Positions 12,201-24,200 of a stretch of DNA of 64,000 bases are shown here, in pieces. The DNA is taken from the NCBI GenBank assembly GCA_023053545.1, contig JAKZAN010000002.1, positions 9,978,790-10,042,789 on the forward strand. The letters are read 5' to 3'. The DNA comes from Lepidurus packardi. Its lineage: Eukaryota; Arthropoda; Branchiopoda; Notostraca; Triopsidae. A program made the translations under genes and the position numbers. The notes under the pieces were generated by a model. It saw only the letters and a list, made by a program, of their open reading frames with translations, was not told the DNA's origin and did no database searches. Every line of letters starts with the position of its first letter. Within the stretch, counting starts at the first letter, position 1.

Positions 12201-15200
12201 CCGTGCTCACCGTCCGTTGGCCAGCAGCGTTTTCAGCCACGCAGGCATATAACCCACTATGCTCAGCACTTAAAGTGTCGATACTTAATATCGTGCTTCT
12301 AATACCAGCTCGGAGGACGGTATAACCATCAATTTCATTAACGGAATCACTGTTACGCTTCCAAGTCAAGCGGAGCGGTAAATCACCATCCGAGGCAAAA
12401 CACATCGCTTGAATGGATTTACCCGACATGGGCATTCCCTCAAATGCAAAGGGTAATAGTAGCGGAGGGACTGTAGGTTCAAATTTCGGTGACATTGTAA
12501 TACCTTGTTTACCCCGTTTTAAGCTAACTTGTATCCTTTTAATTGCTTGCTGAGAATCATTCATGATTAAACACAGTCATCATTGACCAATTGACCCATT
12601 GTGGAATCTGTTGGGGAAGAATAGCAAATGGTCGACTTACCCATTACTTGAACTTCCAAGCTGCCTTTGGCCGAGTATCCTTGCGCGTTCTTGGCCATGC
12701 ACGTATAGGTACCTTGGTCCAAAGCACGTTGCACGTTTTCGATAATCAATGTACCGTTCGGGAACACTTGCTGACGCCGATTGACAGGCAATACACGACC
12801 ACCTTGACACATTGATCGATAAAGGAACTGATACCTTGAATAAAAGGACTTACCTCTTTCCCAGCTAATGGAGTCTATCGGGTATCCAGCTACAGGACAA
12901 GTCACCACCATGTTCTCGCCAGCCACGACAGCTAGTTTATCCATGGAACGAACGAAAGGCATACCGTACACGTTCAAGCGAGCTGCATGGTCCGCAGTGC
13001 CGACTTTGGAAGTTGCCACACACTTGTACACGCCGCCGTCATTGGTATGGACAGCCGTCATGTTTAGGAAGGAAACCACTTCATTGCTCAGCATGAGAAA
13101 TTGACCAATCTGCAACCTACACGCAACCATTTTTTTAAGCTTGAGAACCTATCCAGACTTGTAGGTCGTCAAAAAGTAAAACTGTTTTGGTTTTACTGGC
13201 ACTTCTTTACTTTACCCCCCACCAGCTAAATGCTAAACCAGGAATGGACAGTATGAGTGACATTCATAGTGCAGAAGTTTTCGCGCGTGACTCTTGGCAA
13301 TGCATTTTGCAGAGTGTTAGGTGGCTTAGTGTTTGATTGACTTATTCTAATGATTAATTGCTGAAGAAGAAAGCGTTATTTTAGTTTTTTGTCAGCACCC
13401 CTTGAGTGGTTCGAACCCCGATTAACCCACGGAACCCTCTACAATATGCAGGTTCCTGGGTTACTGTTTAGCACGGGGGGTAAAGTAAAGAAGCGCCGTT
13501 ATACCTGTCGGAAGTGGCAATTTTCTTGCCGTCAAGCTCCCAGGAAATGTCTGGAGTGGGATTTCCAGTAGCCGCACACTTGAGTGAAACAGAAGGACCA
13601 GGCTGGAGCGTTCGCTCGGTGAACGTCGAGGTAAATTCAGGTGGATCAACTATTCAAAGAGTTAAGACGGGGTTTGGTAACAAGCCTAAAAAAGAACTTA
13701 CAGCGGCCGCCAAGTTTGAGTTCGGCTGTAGATTGCGCGCTTTCTTGATCGTTGCGGACAAAGCATTGATACATGCCACGATCATCACGACGAACGGCGT
13801 CGATGCGTAGAGTAGAATCAGCGTGGTTGATGGGAGTCCCGTCCTTGAGCCACGAGATGCTTTTGATGGGGTTGCCTTCGACATTGCAGGTCAATGTAGC
13901 TGGACGGGCGAAATCGACGGTTTGAACTTGAGGTTCGATGGCGGCAGACAAGGGAGCTATTCGGATTTTTTTGCGTGATTTTAGGTCGAGATCCTAATTT
14001 GCAGGTAAGTAAAGAGTTACCTGTGACGGTAAGCACCGTTTCTACGCTTTCTCCGCCGACTGAGTTGTTGACGACGCAAAGATATTTGCCTGAATCTTCC
14101 ACTTTGGCTTCGCGAATAATCAAAGTGCCGCTGACTTGCTTGACACGTTCGTCCAACTTGACGGGTTGCTTAGTCGTACTGCCTTCCACAAACTTGTACC
14201 ACCTGAAAGGAGATACAGACAACACCTTTTTTCAATTACCCGGAATAATGTTGGTTCTCGAAATGTAAGAGAGGGAGAGAGAAAAAAATGGAAGCCTGAC
14301 GCAACGGTCAATGGACACCTAAACTGTGGTAGGTACGTACCACGTGGTAACTTACTAACCTAAACGCTGGAATAGGGTACCCTTGGCATTGACACAAGAG
14401 TGCAAAAGCGGAACCGCGATGCTCAGTCTGGTCGTGTAGACGGTCACCAGACAATTTGGGACTCACGCTGCCCGTAGGTTCTGCAATGTCAAGTTAAGGC
14501 TTGCATCACTATACCTGTTGGCTTAAAGTGCTCAAGCCCTGATGTTGGGATAGGAACAAGTTCGTAACATTCCTTAGAGGTTCCGCGGTTCACCCTAACT
14601 TCCTACCTGAAGGCTGCAACGGGAAATCCTTGGACTTGACACAGAATGGAATACCCGGACCCTGCAATTGCTTCCAATTCGTGCAACCTTCCGCCAGACA
14701 CTTTCGGACGGACACTCTGTTGGGGTTCTAAAGAAGAAAACGGAACTGCTCAGCCCTAAATTACCATGGGACAAATAAAAAAAATCCCCCTCGTGACACT
14801 AGAAAGTGTTTTTGGCCTGAACGTTCCACGGTACCCCACGGTACAACACCCTCGCTTTGGTCCAATACTTTCCTCCAACTATTTTCTTAGCCTCAGAACC
14901 TCCGTTTATTTTAGCTAGCGACTTCACTTAAGCTTTTTCTCTGGAATGAATGGCGATTCTGCGTACCTGAACTTTGGTACCGGGAAGCCCTGGCTTTGGC
15001 ACAAGATGGCGGTAGGTTTCCCATTGACAATACCCACTTCCGGTACCCGCAGTCCAGCTCCTCGCGGTGCCGTACTACTCGTGGGTTCTGCAAGGGAATT
15101 ATGTTGTGAATTGTCCTACAAATCGCTAGCTGCATTGGGTGCCTGAACGTGGGTTGCCCTTCTTGAACTCTATTAACTAATATGAAAAAATCCTCGTCTA

Positions 15201-18200
15201 AAGCTCCCGTATACCTTAGCTCGGTAGAGGCGGTTAGCGTGGGGAGTTTCGGAACAAGTTTCGTTAAACCAGCAAATTTCATGAAAAAATTATTTGACAG
15301 TAAGATTGAGCATGACTAACAGCTAGGGCACAACCAATCCAACTTAATCACAACGAATAATAAATCAGCAACATTCAAATGAAGTTTGTAACTATGTGAA
15401 ATACGTTGACTAAAAAATTTCCTTTGGTTGTGCACTAGCTGCTGAAAGAAGAAAACTTATTTTAATTTGCTTTCAAATCTGGCAAGCTGTTTTCGAGGAA
15501 TCTGGTCCGAAAATGTGACGATTTGATTTTGGGATATTGTGCTGCTACAGCAAACTGTGGTGATAAATTGTACATTTCAGAAGAAAAACAAGCGTAGAAA
15601 CTTTGCCGGCAACTAACAATATTCTTTCCTTACTTTCCTAAACAAGGCTTTCGCAAAACAATAACAAACATCAGCACCATCTGCGACTGTTCTTCGCATC
15701 AGTAAGCGTTGGTATACGGGAGCCTTACCTATCAGAAGAGGTGACAGACCTAGTTTTGCTTTTATAGGTCTAAAAAAATATGGACAGTAGAGTGGAAATC
15801 TACTACCGTAGTACCTGGTTAAGGGCGGCGGATTGCCCTGTGCTTTGCATTCCAAGTTGTGGGCTTGACCTCGCAAAGCTGTGCGGAAAAGTTTGGGTTC
15901 GGAACCTATGCGAGGTCCAACTCCGCCAGTAGGCTCTAGTGACATTAGGTAAGGACTTAAAAAAGAATCGAGCTAAGGGATGGATCTTTTGAATGCGGGG
16001 ACAGAGTGTACCCTATGCTGCACGAATGGATAACAAAAACAAGCGAAAACCAAGCATACACAGAAGCTGGTATGGGTAAAATGTGGAGGGGACACTGAAT
16101 AGAAAATGCAAAAATGCGGTCCCGACCTCATAGCAGGCGCTGGATAGCCTTGCGCTTCGCACAACAATGCTACTGGACGCTGGCTCCATGCATTCCGCTT
16201 ATTGAGGCCGTCGCCGGTGATTTGCGGGGTCGTCCTACCACTTGGCTCTGTTGGGATTGAAGAGCAAGCGTTAATAACAGTTTTTTTCTTTCACTATCCC
16301 TTCTTTACGTTTGAAAAACGGATTTCTTTAAAGAAAAAAAAGACCTAGCAAAGCTCTTTGATATACCTGAAAGCAGGCAGAGGGTAACCGGTCACATCAC
16401 AAGTAAGAAAGGCTGCCAGAGCTTTGCGTACTTCTAGCACCAAACTGCCTTCAATTTTGCGACCAGCTGCTCTAGGAGGAACATTGTTGGTCGGCTCTAA
16501 AGTCATACAACAATAAGAAAACCGATAAGAGCGGGAATTTCTCACGGTTTGGATCGCTTACCCGAAAACGGGAGCTGGGTACCCCATTGCTGCACACGTT
16601 AATACAACAGGTAGCTTTCTAACTGCAGTGAGGAGTTCGCCCCCTGCAAACTTCTTGCCTGGTACCCGCGGAGGTACGTTGTTTTGGGGTTCTGGTGGCG
16701 GACAGGTACAAGAAAAAGCAAGGGGTCATGTTATACAAATATTTTTTTTTTTTACAAAAAATTTATTTTCCGTTTTTAGAGCACGCGGAATAAGGGGGAA
16801 AAAGAGCGCACCTGATACTTGGGATAGGGTAAGCCTGTGCTGCGCAAGTCAAGGAAACCTTGGAGTAGCTGGTAGTTCTAATGAGGAGGATAGCTCCTTG
16901 CACTCTCGGAGCAACATTACCAACAGGCTCTGCGCCAAGAAACGAGAAAAAGAGAAATACTTAGCAAACTGATTCACAAAATAAAACAATCTCAAAAGAA
17001 ATAAAATACATAAAATAAATTAACTGTCTCTATTACGATACACGTAATATACCTTATGGTAGGTGGGGGATGGGATTGGGCGATGCAGCTCAACTCCAAT
17101 GCGTGTTTCACTCTGGCCAGTACCAGCAGTGCGCCTACTGTTTTCACGGATTGGATCTTGGGCGCCACATTATTCACCGGTTCTGCAGAAGAATCGACAG
17201 ATGTGCATGAAGCATACATCTTTTAGCTTGTCTACATGAAAGTGCAGGCGGCCTAAATTCGGCGATAGGTGTATACCCTTGCATGGCTGGGGGAACGGAT
17301 GGGATACCCCCCAAAAAATGTATCAACTACCTGACGATGGGCGCAGGGTGAGCCTGGACCACGCATTGCAACAAGCTGAATGATTTTTTCAACCTGGTCA
17401 TTACAATGAGACCACCCACGCCTTGAGCAGTTTGCAGCTTAGGCGCGACGTTGCCCAAAGGTTCTACTCGAAAAAAAATAAAATATCAACACCTAGCTTG
17501 AGTAGAGACAGTGTACCCCCTCCGCAGAACTTCGAGACTGGGATTAAAAGTTTAGCCTAACATAAATTTAGGAAATAAAACAGCTGCTAGTACCTTGTTA
17601 TGGGTAGTGGGTACGCCTGTGCCGCACAGGTTAATGCTACCACGGCTTTGGCTCGAGTCAATACCAAAAGTCCTACAACACTCTGAGCCATCAGTAGCCG
17701 AGGAGGTGCTCTTCCGATAGGTTCTAAGAAAGGCACCCAAAAGAGCGAAGAAAAAGAAAAGTTGGATACAGCTGCCAACGCACCTTATAGTTGGGACAGG
17801 GTACGCTTGAGCCGAGCAAATTAGGGCGGTAGAGCACTTGAGACAGACGTGGTACAGGAAATTGCCCACGTTTTGCAATTTTTGGATCTGTGGCGCGACA
17901 TTGCTGACTGGTTCTAATGCACGCAAAGAAAAACAAGGGTCAGCGAATCATCAAAACTGGCGAATCGAATGAACCCACGCCCCTGAAAGGTGTACAGTAC
18001 AGTACAGTACTGCGTTGAACGAGATTTGGCTACCTGAAGTTGGGTTTGGGTTGACCTTGAGCTTCGCAAAGCAAAGCGACTTTGCTTTTCACTTGGATTT
18101 CTACCACATCGGATTTACTCCGCGGAGGCAAACGTGGTGGAACGCTGCCTACCGGCTCTACATGGGACAAGTGGAAAACCAGAGCACTACCTATTAGTCA

Positions 18201-21200
18201 AGCATGTAAGGAAATTGCTGACGCCTCAATGTTGGTCAAGGGTACTTAGAGCCGCACGGTTACGGTATATCGGTCTACACGGTACCGGTACCTGAAACTC
18301 GGCGGCGGCGACGCTTGAGCCCCACAAAGCAGAGTAAGAGCTTCGCCCCGGCGCTTCCTGAACCCTTCAGTCACAGAATCGCGTGTCAATCTGGGTGGAG
18401 TGCTACTAACAGGTTCTGAAAGAGACCACATGTCAACTTTCAGTTACGAGGGTAATCGGTAATCCATTAGTCCGATCCGTCATGTCAGGGTTAGGGATAC
18501 CCGCGTGGCCTGAAATTCCCAGTTCGAGGTCAAAATTTTACCTGAAAGTAGGTACCGGAAACGCTTGAGCCCCACAAAACAGAGTTACCGGTTCTTTCAC
18601 GGGCTTTTTAAACAGCTCTGACGCAGAATCTCGTGTCATTCTAGGAGCAGTACTGGACACAGGTTCTATATAGGTACGACATTTTAAGCATTTCACCAGA
18701 TCGCTTTTTTAGCTCAGCCTGTCTGGATAGAGTACCCCTATTCCTAGACCACAAGTCTGATCTTGTTGGAGTAATACCTAAAGTTGGGAACGGGGAATCC
18801 TTGGGCCTGGCATAGCAACGTTACGATCCCGCCTCGCTTCTTATCCATGCTAGCAATCTTGGATTCAACCGGGAACTTGGGCAAAGAGCTCCCCACCGGT
18901 TCTAATGAAAGCGGCGCAGTTAATACTACAATAGACGGGGGTAATCGAACCTATTCGTCCGATCCGTCATGTCAGGGTTAGGTGTGCCCTCGTGGCCTGA
19001 AATTTCCAGTCGAGGTCAAAGTTTTACCTGAAAGTAGGTACCGGAAACGCTTGAGCCCCGCAAAATAAAGTTACGGGTTCTTTTACGGGCTTTTTGAAAA
19101 GCTCTAACGCGGAATCTCGAGTCATTCTAGGGGCAGTGCTGGACACGGGTTCTATATAGGTACGACATTTTAAGCATTTCACCAGATCGCTTTTTTAGCT
19201 CAGCCTGTCTGGATAGAGTACCCCTATTCCTAGACCACAAGTCTGATCTTGTTGGAGTAATACCTAAAGTTGGGAACGGGGAATCCTTGGGCCTGGCATA
19301 GCAACGTTACGGTTCCACCTCGCTTCTTATCCATGCTAGCAATCTTGGATTCAACCGGGAACTTGGGCAAAGAGCTCCCCACCGGTTCTAACGAAAGAGT
19401 ACAGTTTATATAACAAGTCGCGTGTGCCAGAAGATACGAGTGCGATTGAGATACCGGAAAATGGCGCAGTTACTTGGCAAGGATACACAGAAATGTAACG
19501 CAGGAAATGGACTTGCAAGCCAGAGTAAAGCTACAGACCCAAGTCGGTTTCCTGCGTTACCTTTGTATTCGCCCAGACAATCAGAACCCAAGAATCACCT
19601 GAATTTAGGGATAGGATAACCCTGGGCTTGACAGAGAAGGGCAAAAGCAGCTCTGGAGGTCTTTTCCAGCATTCCGCCTTTGACTTCATGGGGAAACCGC
19701 GGGCGGACACTTCCTACTGGCTCTATAGTCCCACATAGAAACACGTATCAAATAGCAACGAGAAAAATAGGGGCAATAATACCTGAATATAGGGACAGGG
19801 TAACCCTGCGCCTGGCAAACTAGGGCTAATGGGTATCCCGAAGCCTTTTCTACCCTAACGACTTCGGCATCTGTTGCTAGCTTGGGACGGGCGCTTCCCA
19901 TAGGTTCTGTTATAGACACACACGGAAGCTATTTCAGCACAATGGGCATGTCTCGCAAGAACTACATTGAGAAAGCTGAGATGGAGTACCCCGTTTTTCA
20001 CACTTTTGGAGCTGAATATCTGCTGTTATACCGAAAAAAATTGATCCTGTGTACCTGAAAGTGGGTACTGGGAATGCTTGCGCTTGGCAAAGCAGAGCGA
20101 AACGAGTACCAGCAGTATGGGACAAAGACGTGGAAGTGGTCGAAGACGGAAAACGCGGAGAGACACCTCCGGTGGGTTCTGCAAATCATGGGAAAAAACG
20201 AAAAAAGGGTACAGTGACTTAAGTGACTAATTACCTGAAGGTAGGGACGGGGTACCCTTGTGCCTGACACAACAAAACCCCAGCTACTCCAGATACTTTT
20301 TCTATACTGCCACTTTTGAGTTCGCTTGAAAACCTAGGGCGAGTACTGCTCACGGGTTCTGGAGAACAGATAGAAAATAAAAAAGAAAATTTGCTTGAAA
20401 ATTTGGCCGCGGACCCATGTAACAAGAACAAGGCAGTACCTGAATGTAGGTTTCGGGTATCCCTGAGCTTGGCAGAGTAACGCAAGAGAAGCCAAGGCTG
20501 TGCGCTTCATGGAAGAAGTTTCGCTATCGGGTGGAAATCGTGGCGCTGCGCTACCCACAGGTTCTGTAACCATCCAAAGCACGGAAAAGTACTACAAGAA
20601 TCTTATCCTTCGGAGGATCAGTAAAGCTAGAGAGGCATTGCAAGACCACTGCCTCACCTGAATGTCGGTTTGGGGTACCCTTGCGCCACGCAAAGTAATG
20701 CGAAACTGGCGCGAGCCGTTTTTTCCAAGGTAGTACTCTTTACATCGTTCGGAAGTCGAGGACCTGCACTACCAACCGGTTCTACAAAAAGAGAAATCCC
20801 ATAACTCCATCAGCTAACTGCTTGAAAGCTCACGTGAATGCTTCGAGGGTACCCCATCACTGGCCAAGTATTGCAAGTATTGACTTTTATATATTTACTG
20901 ACAGCAGTTTTGCAGACCAAGACCAAGAAATATGGTATGGTATGGTCCCTCTCAAGAAACGGAAACTTAGAATGCCGGCACCTCTTACCTGAAAGTAGGC
21001 AGAGGGTAGCCTTGGCCTTCGCACAGTAGCGACAAGGACCTGCCGATTGGTTTTTCATGGACGTAAAACTTGGCTGAGGGAGCCACTCTGGGAGCGCCTC
21101 CACTTACGGGTTCTGAAATTAAGGTAAACAGCCGTTGGAAACAAAATTTTCACGGAAAAGAATCTAACTTTGACTGAAAGCGCTGGGACGGGGTAGAGCC

Positions 21201-24200
21201 CTGTACTGGATCCGTGATTTGAAATGCAACCCTTCATGATTCTACTGGGTTGTGATTTTACTGTTCAGGATGCGGGATTTTGTAAACGAGAACCTTCTCT
21301 CACCTGAACGAAGGCAACGGGAAGCCTTGTCCCTCACACAGGAGCGACACAGAACGGCCACTAATCTTCTCCGCAAAATACACCTTGGTAGCGACCTTGG
21401 GGCTGCCGCTACTCAGTGGTTCTGCGTATCAGAAAGTGAAAAGCAAGGGAAGAAACCATTCAAGATGGTGAAGCTAGTAACTTGAAGGTTGCGAAGGGTT
21501 TCGCCCTGCCTGCACTGGACTATCGATACCTGACCACGACCACTAAACCCTGAGCTGAAATGGATATCACTCCGGGGGTGGTACACAAGGAGCGGCCTTC
21601 TTACCTGAACGTAGGTAACGGGTAGGCTTGACCCTCGCACAAAAAAGCTACGGAGTGGGACTTGGATTTATGAAGATTGTAGACATTGTTCGCCACTCGG
21701 GGCGCAGCGCTGCTTAAAGGGTCTGCGAAACACACGTTAATCCAGCGAGCGGGGTATTAACTTGTAGTAATTTTTAGGTACCGGAGTATTTTGGAAATAT
21801 TTCTTTGCGTTACAAAAAAGGGCCAGCAGTAAGAGTTAGAGGAATTTTTCTCTCAGACAACCGGCAGAGACCCACTTACCTGAAGGCTGGTACGGGGTAT
21901 CCCTGAGCTTCGCACAGTAATGCGAAGCTGTCTCTGGCTTGACGCTCAATTACATACGTCTTGGTTAAAGTGGGAATGCGAGGGGCTCCGCTGCTGATCG
22001 GTTCTGATATTGGGGTTTGGGAGAGGGGGAACGCGAGGGACAAACAAGAGGGGAAAAAACAAACAAATATAGCCCGCATATCAGGAAAGAAATATGCGTC
22101 TTTGACTCATCTCTGGTTTGAATCTTTTTTTCTTTGTTTTTAAATGTAATTAGTAGTTTAAAACTGGGACTCCGCGGTGCAGCAGGGGTACCCTATCCCA
22201 ACATTCAGGCCACCAACACACAACACATATAGCATACACTTAATGTCGCATGCATAATTTCAAAATCAAGATTTTTTAATTTAATTTTTTTGAAAAACGC
22301 GAGTTCAAACACTTTTCGTGAAAAACATTTTAGTTTTGAATTAAGTTTAAATTTTCAAAAAATGCGAAAAATTACAAAATAAATTAATGAAGCTTGAAAA
22401 CACTTACCGGTGATGACCAAACGACCAGCAGTAGCACTCAGACGGGTTTCGCCAGTGAGACGATGCTTGGTGCGGCAACGGTAAGATTTGTAACCGTCTT
22501 CGGGTCCCACATCGCGAATGTGGAGTTCCCCAGAAGGCAATACCAAATACTTGCCATCTAATGACATAGAAAAGACACCATTAGCATCTCATCGAACGCA
22601 GGAGGGAGAAAATAAATACGTATAGGGTCCCTAGCTACCCTAACCAATAAGCTACCACATGCCGAGGAAGAAAAACAAGTAATCAATCAATTAACATTTC
22701 AACAGTGTTTCCCTATCTAGGCTATACTGAAATCGTTATAGCAATCCTAAGCTTTCTCCATGCACCATAAAATGACGTTTAATACAACGTATTCAATTAG
22801 TTCGGTACTCCGGGGAATCTGAAAGAAACACTATCAAGCAACATCACTGAAGAAACCGGTCCATATTTCTGAAAGCAAATGTTCAAAAAAGCCATAATTA
22901 ATACTCCTGTAGGGAGAAAATCATTAGTTCACATGGTCCGGCGAGGAAGACTTCCTGAAAATGCCAAGTTTAAAAGAATCAAATTTGCCCTACTATACTA
23001 AATAATAACTCGAACTATGCAACGGAGAAGAGACTGAAGGGGCTGTGTGTACCGAAGGCGGTTGAAGGCACGATTTCTCGGAAATCGTCTTCAATCCAGG
23101 CCATGACTACCGCAAAATCGCTCACAAAACTGGGAATGTGACATTTGATGATGGCCGTATTCCCTCGCAGCACGTACTCATCCATTACATTCACTTCGTA
23201 TTTCTGACCGACCACTAAAAGAAAGTAAAACAGCATGGCAAAATAAAAGATCGGGAAATCTATTCAAAGTCTACCCGTCTATACCTTTAAGACTGCGAAA
23301 AAAACAAAAATAAAATTCCCCAAAGTATCCAGAAAGTGTCCGTTGCCGTTGCTCATTCTCTTATATCTGTCTCTCAGTTGTCAAATAACATAGAAAAATT
23401 TTGAAGGAAAGTTGCCTTAATAGTGTCATAGTAATTTGATATCCTTCTCTGTCTACCCTTTCTATGAGCGGATTGCTTGCTGGTAGCCAATCAGCAGATC
23501 GTTAATCCGCTTCGCCAGTACGTAGTGCGTTAATTACCGAATTCCATTGAGCTCTGGTAAACGTCTCCCGTGTTCGCGATCCAGGCTTCCACATACACTA
23601 CATCCGCCACGAAACTGGGCAGCAAGCATTTCAAAAGGGCTGGGTTACCGCGTAATACAAATTCGTCATTCACGCGCGCTTCATATGACTGATGGACCAC
23701 TGCAAGTTTCAATAGAGAATCGTTCAAAAGAAAAAGGCCATCCTAATGATTTAGCTTTATTTCCCGGATATCCTCTTTTCATAGTGTTGTCTCAGGAAAA
23801 CGAGGGAGGGGAAGAGTATCTAAGAAAAAAACCCTAACTGAACAGACCTACGATAGCAAACAGCCCCTTGTCTACAAGTTTGTATACGTGTGTGGGTATG
23901 TGTGGGAGTATGTCAACTGCTGGTTCTTTTGTTGTTGTTATCTTTACCCGTCTTTTCTATGTCGGGTAAGACGGCGCTTCCTAAGTCGTCAAGCCAGGAA
24001 TCAACAGCCAGAAAATCGGCAACAAAACTGGGAATGAGGCATTTCAAGGTAGCGCTGTTGCCCCGAAGTACAATTTCATCGATGACCCGCACCAAATAGG
24101 CTTGACTGACCACTGAAAAAAGGAGAGGCAATGCAAACAACATTTACCCTCATTAGTGTCACCCGGCATAAACGTGGTTCCATCCGAATCGATCCAAGCT

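Larger units (their letters stand above)
2051..12470 (-). other. Dscam1: Ig7 (exon 9 type) array of mutually exclusive exons
   Basis: Twenty-four alternative exons of 285-297 nt, all multiples of 3, each encode a full Ig7 domain. The consensus is V-P-P-x-I-x-P-F-x-F-G, Q-C, G-D-x-P-L-x-I-x-W, H-S-G-x-Y-T-C-x-A-x-N-x-A-G, ending L-x-V-x-G. Exons are spaced about 70-240 bases apart. One member has an in-frame stop at its conserved Cys. Most introns carry a T-G-C-C-G-A-G-C-G-T-C-T-C-like selector element. Confidence 0.96.
18476..19396 (-). repeat. 486-bp tandem duplication carrying two Ig3 exons
   Basis: The segment with variants 14 and 13, both introns and the selector-like element is repeated with a constant offset of 486 bases (18542 to 19028, 18778 to 19264). 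Only scattered substitutions are seen, so it is recent. It produced variants 12 and 11. Confidence 0.93.
14360..22003 (-). other. Dscam1: Ig3 (exon 6) array of mutually exclusive exons
   Basis: Twenty-eight intact alternative exons encode the N-terminal half of Ig3. All start Glu/Asp-Pro and carry one Cys in an L-x-C context. Most end Q-G/A-Y-P-x-P-x-F-R with the last codon split AG|G. Lengths are 118, 121, 124, 130 or 133 nt, so each joins exon 5 to exon 7 in frame. Length classes are grouped: 118 and 124 in the 5' part, 130-133 mostly in variants 17-23, 121 in variants 24-28. That suggests blockwise tandem expansion. There is one possible relic exon. Confidence 0.96.

Noticed and set aside
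13405-13430. tRNA-like T-loop (ggttcgaacccc) in Dscam intron 9
   Set aside because: No acceptor, D or anticodon arms can be placed around it; it lies within the inverted-repeat intron.
20833-20880. Second truncated Ig3 exon relic
   Set aside because: Resembles an exon 3' end with a stop, but aligns as well or better with the selector family, which shares that similarity.
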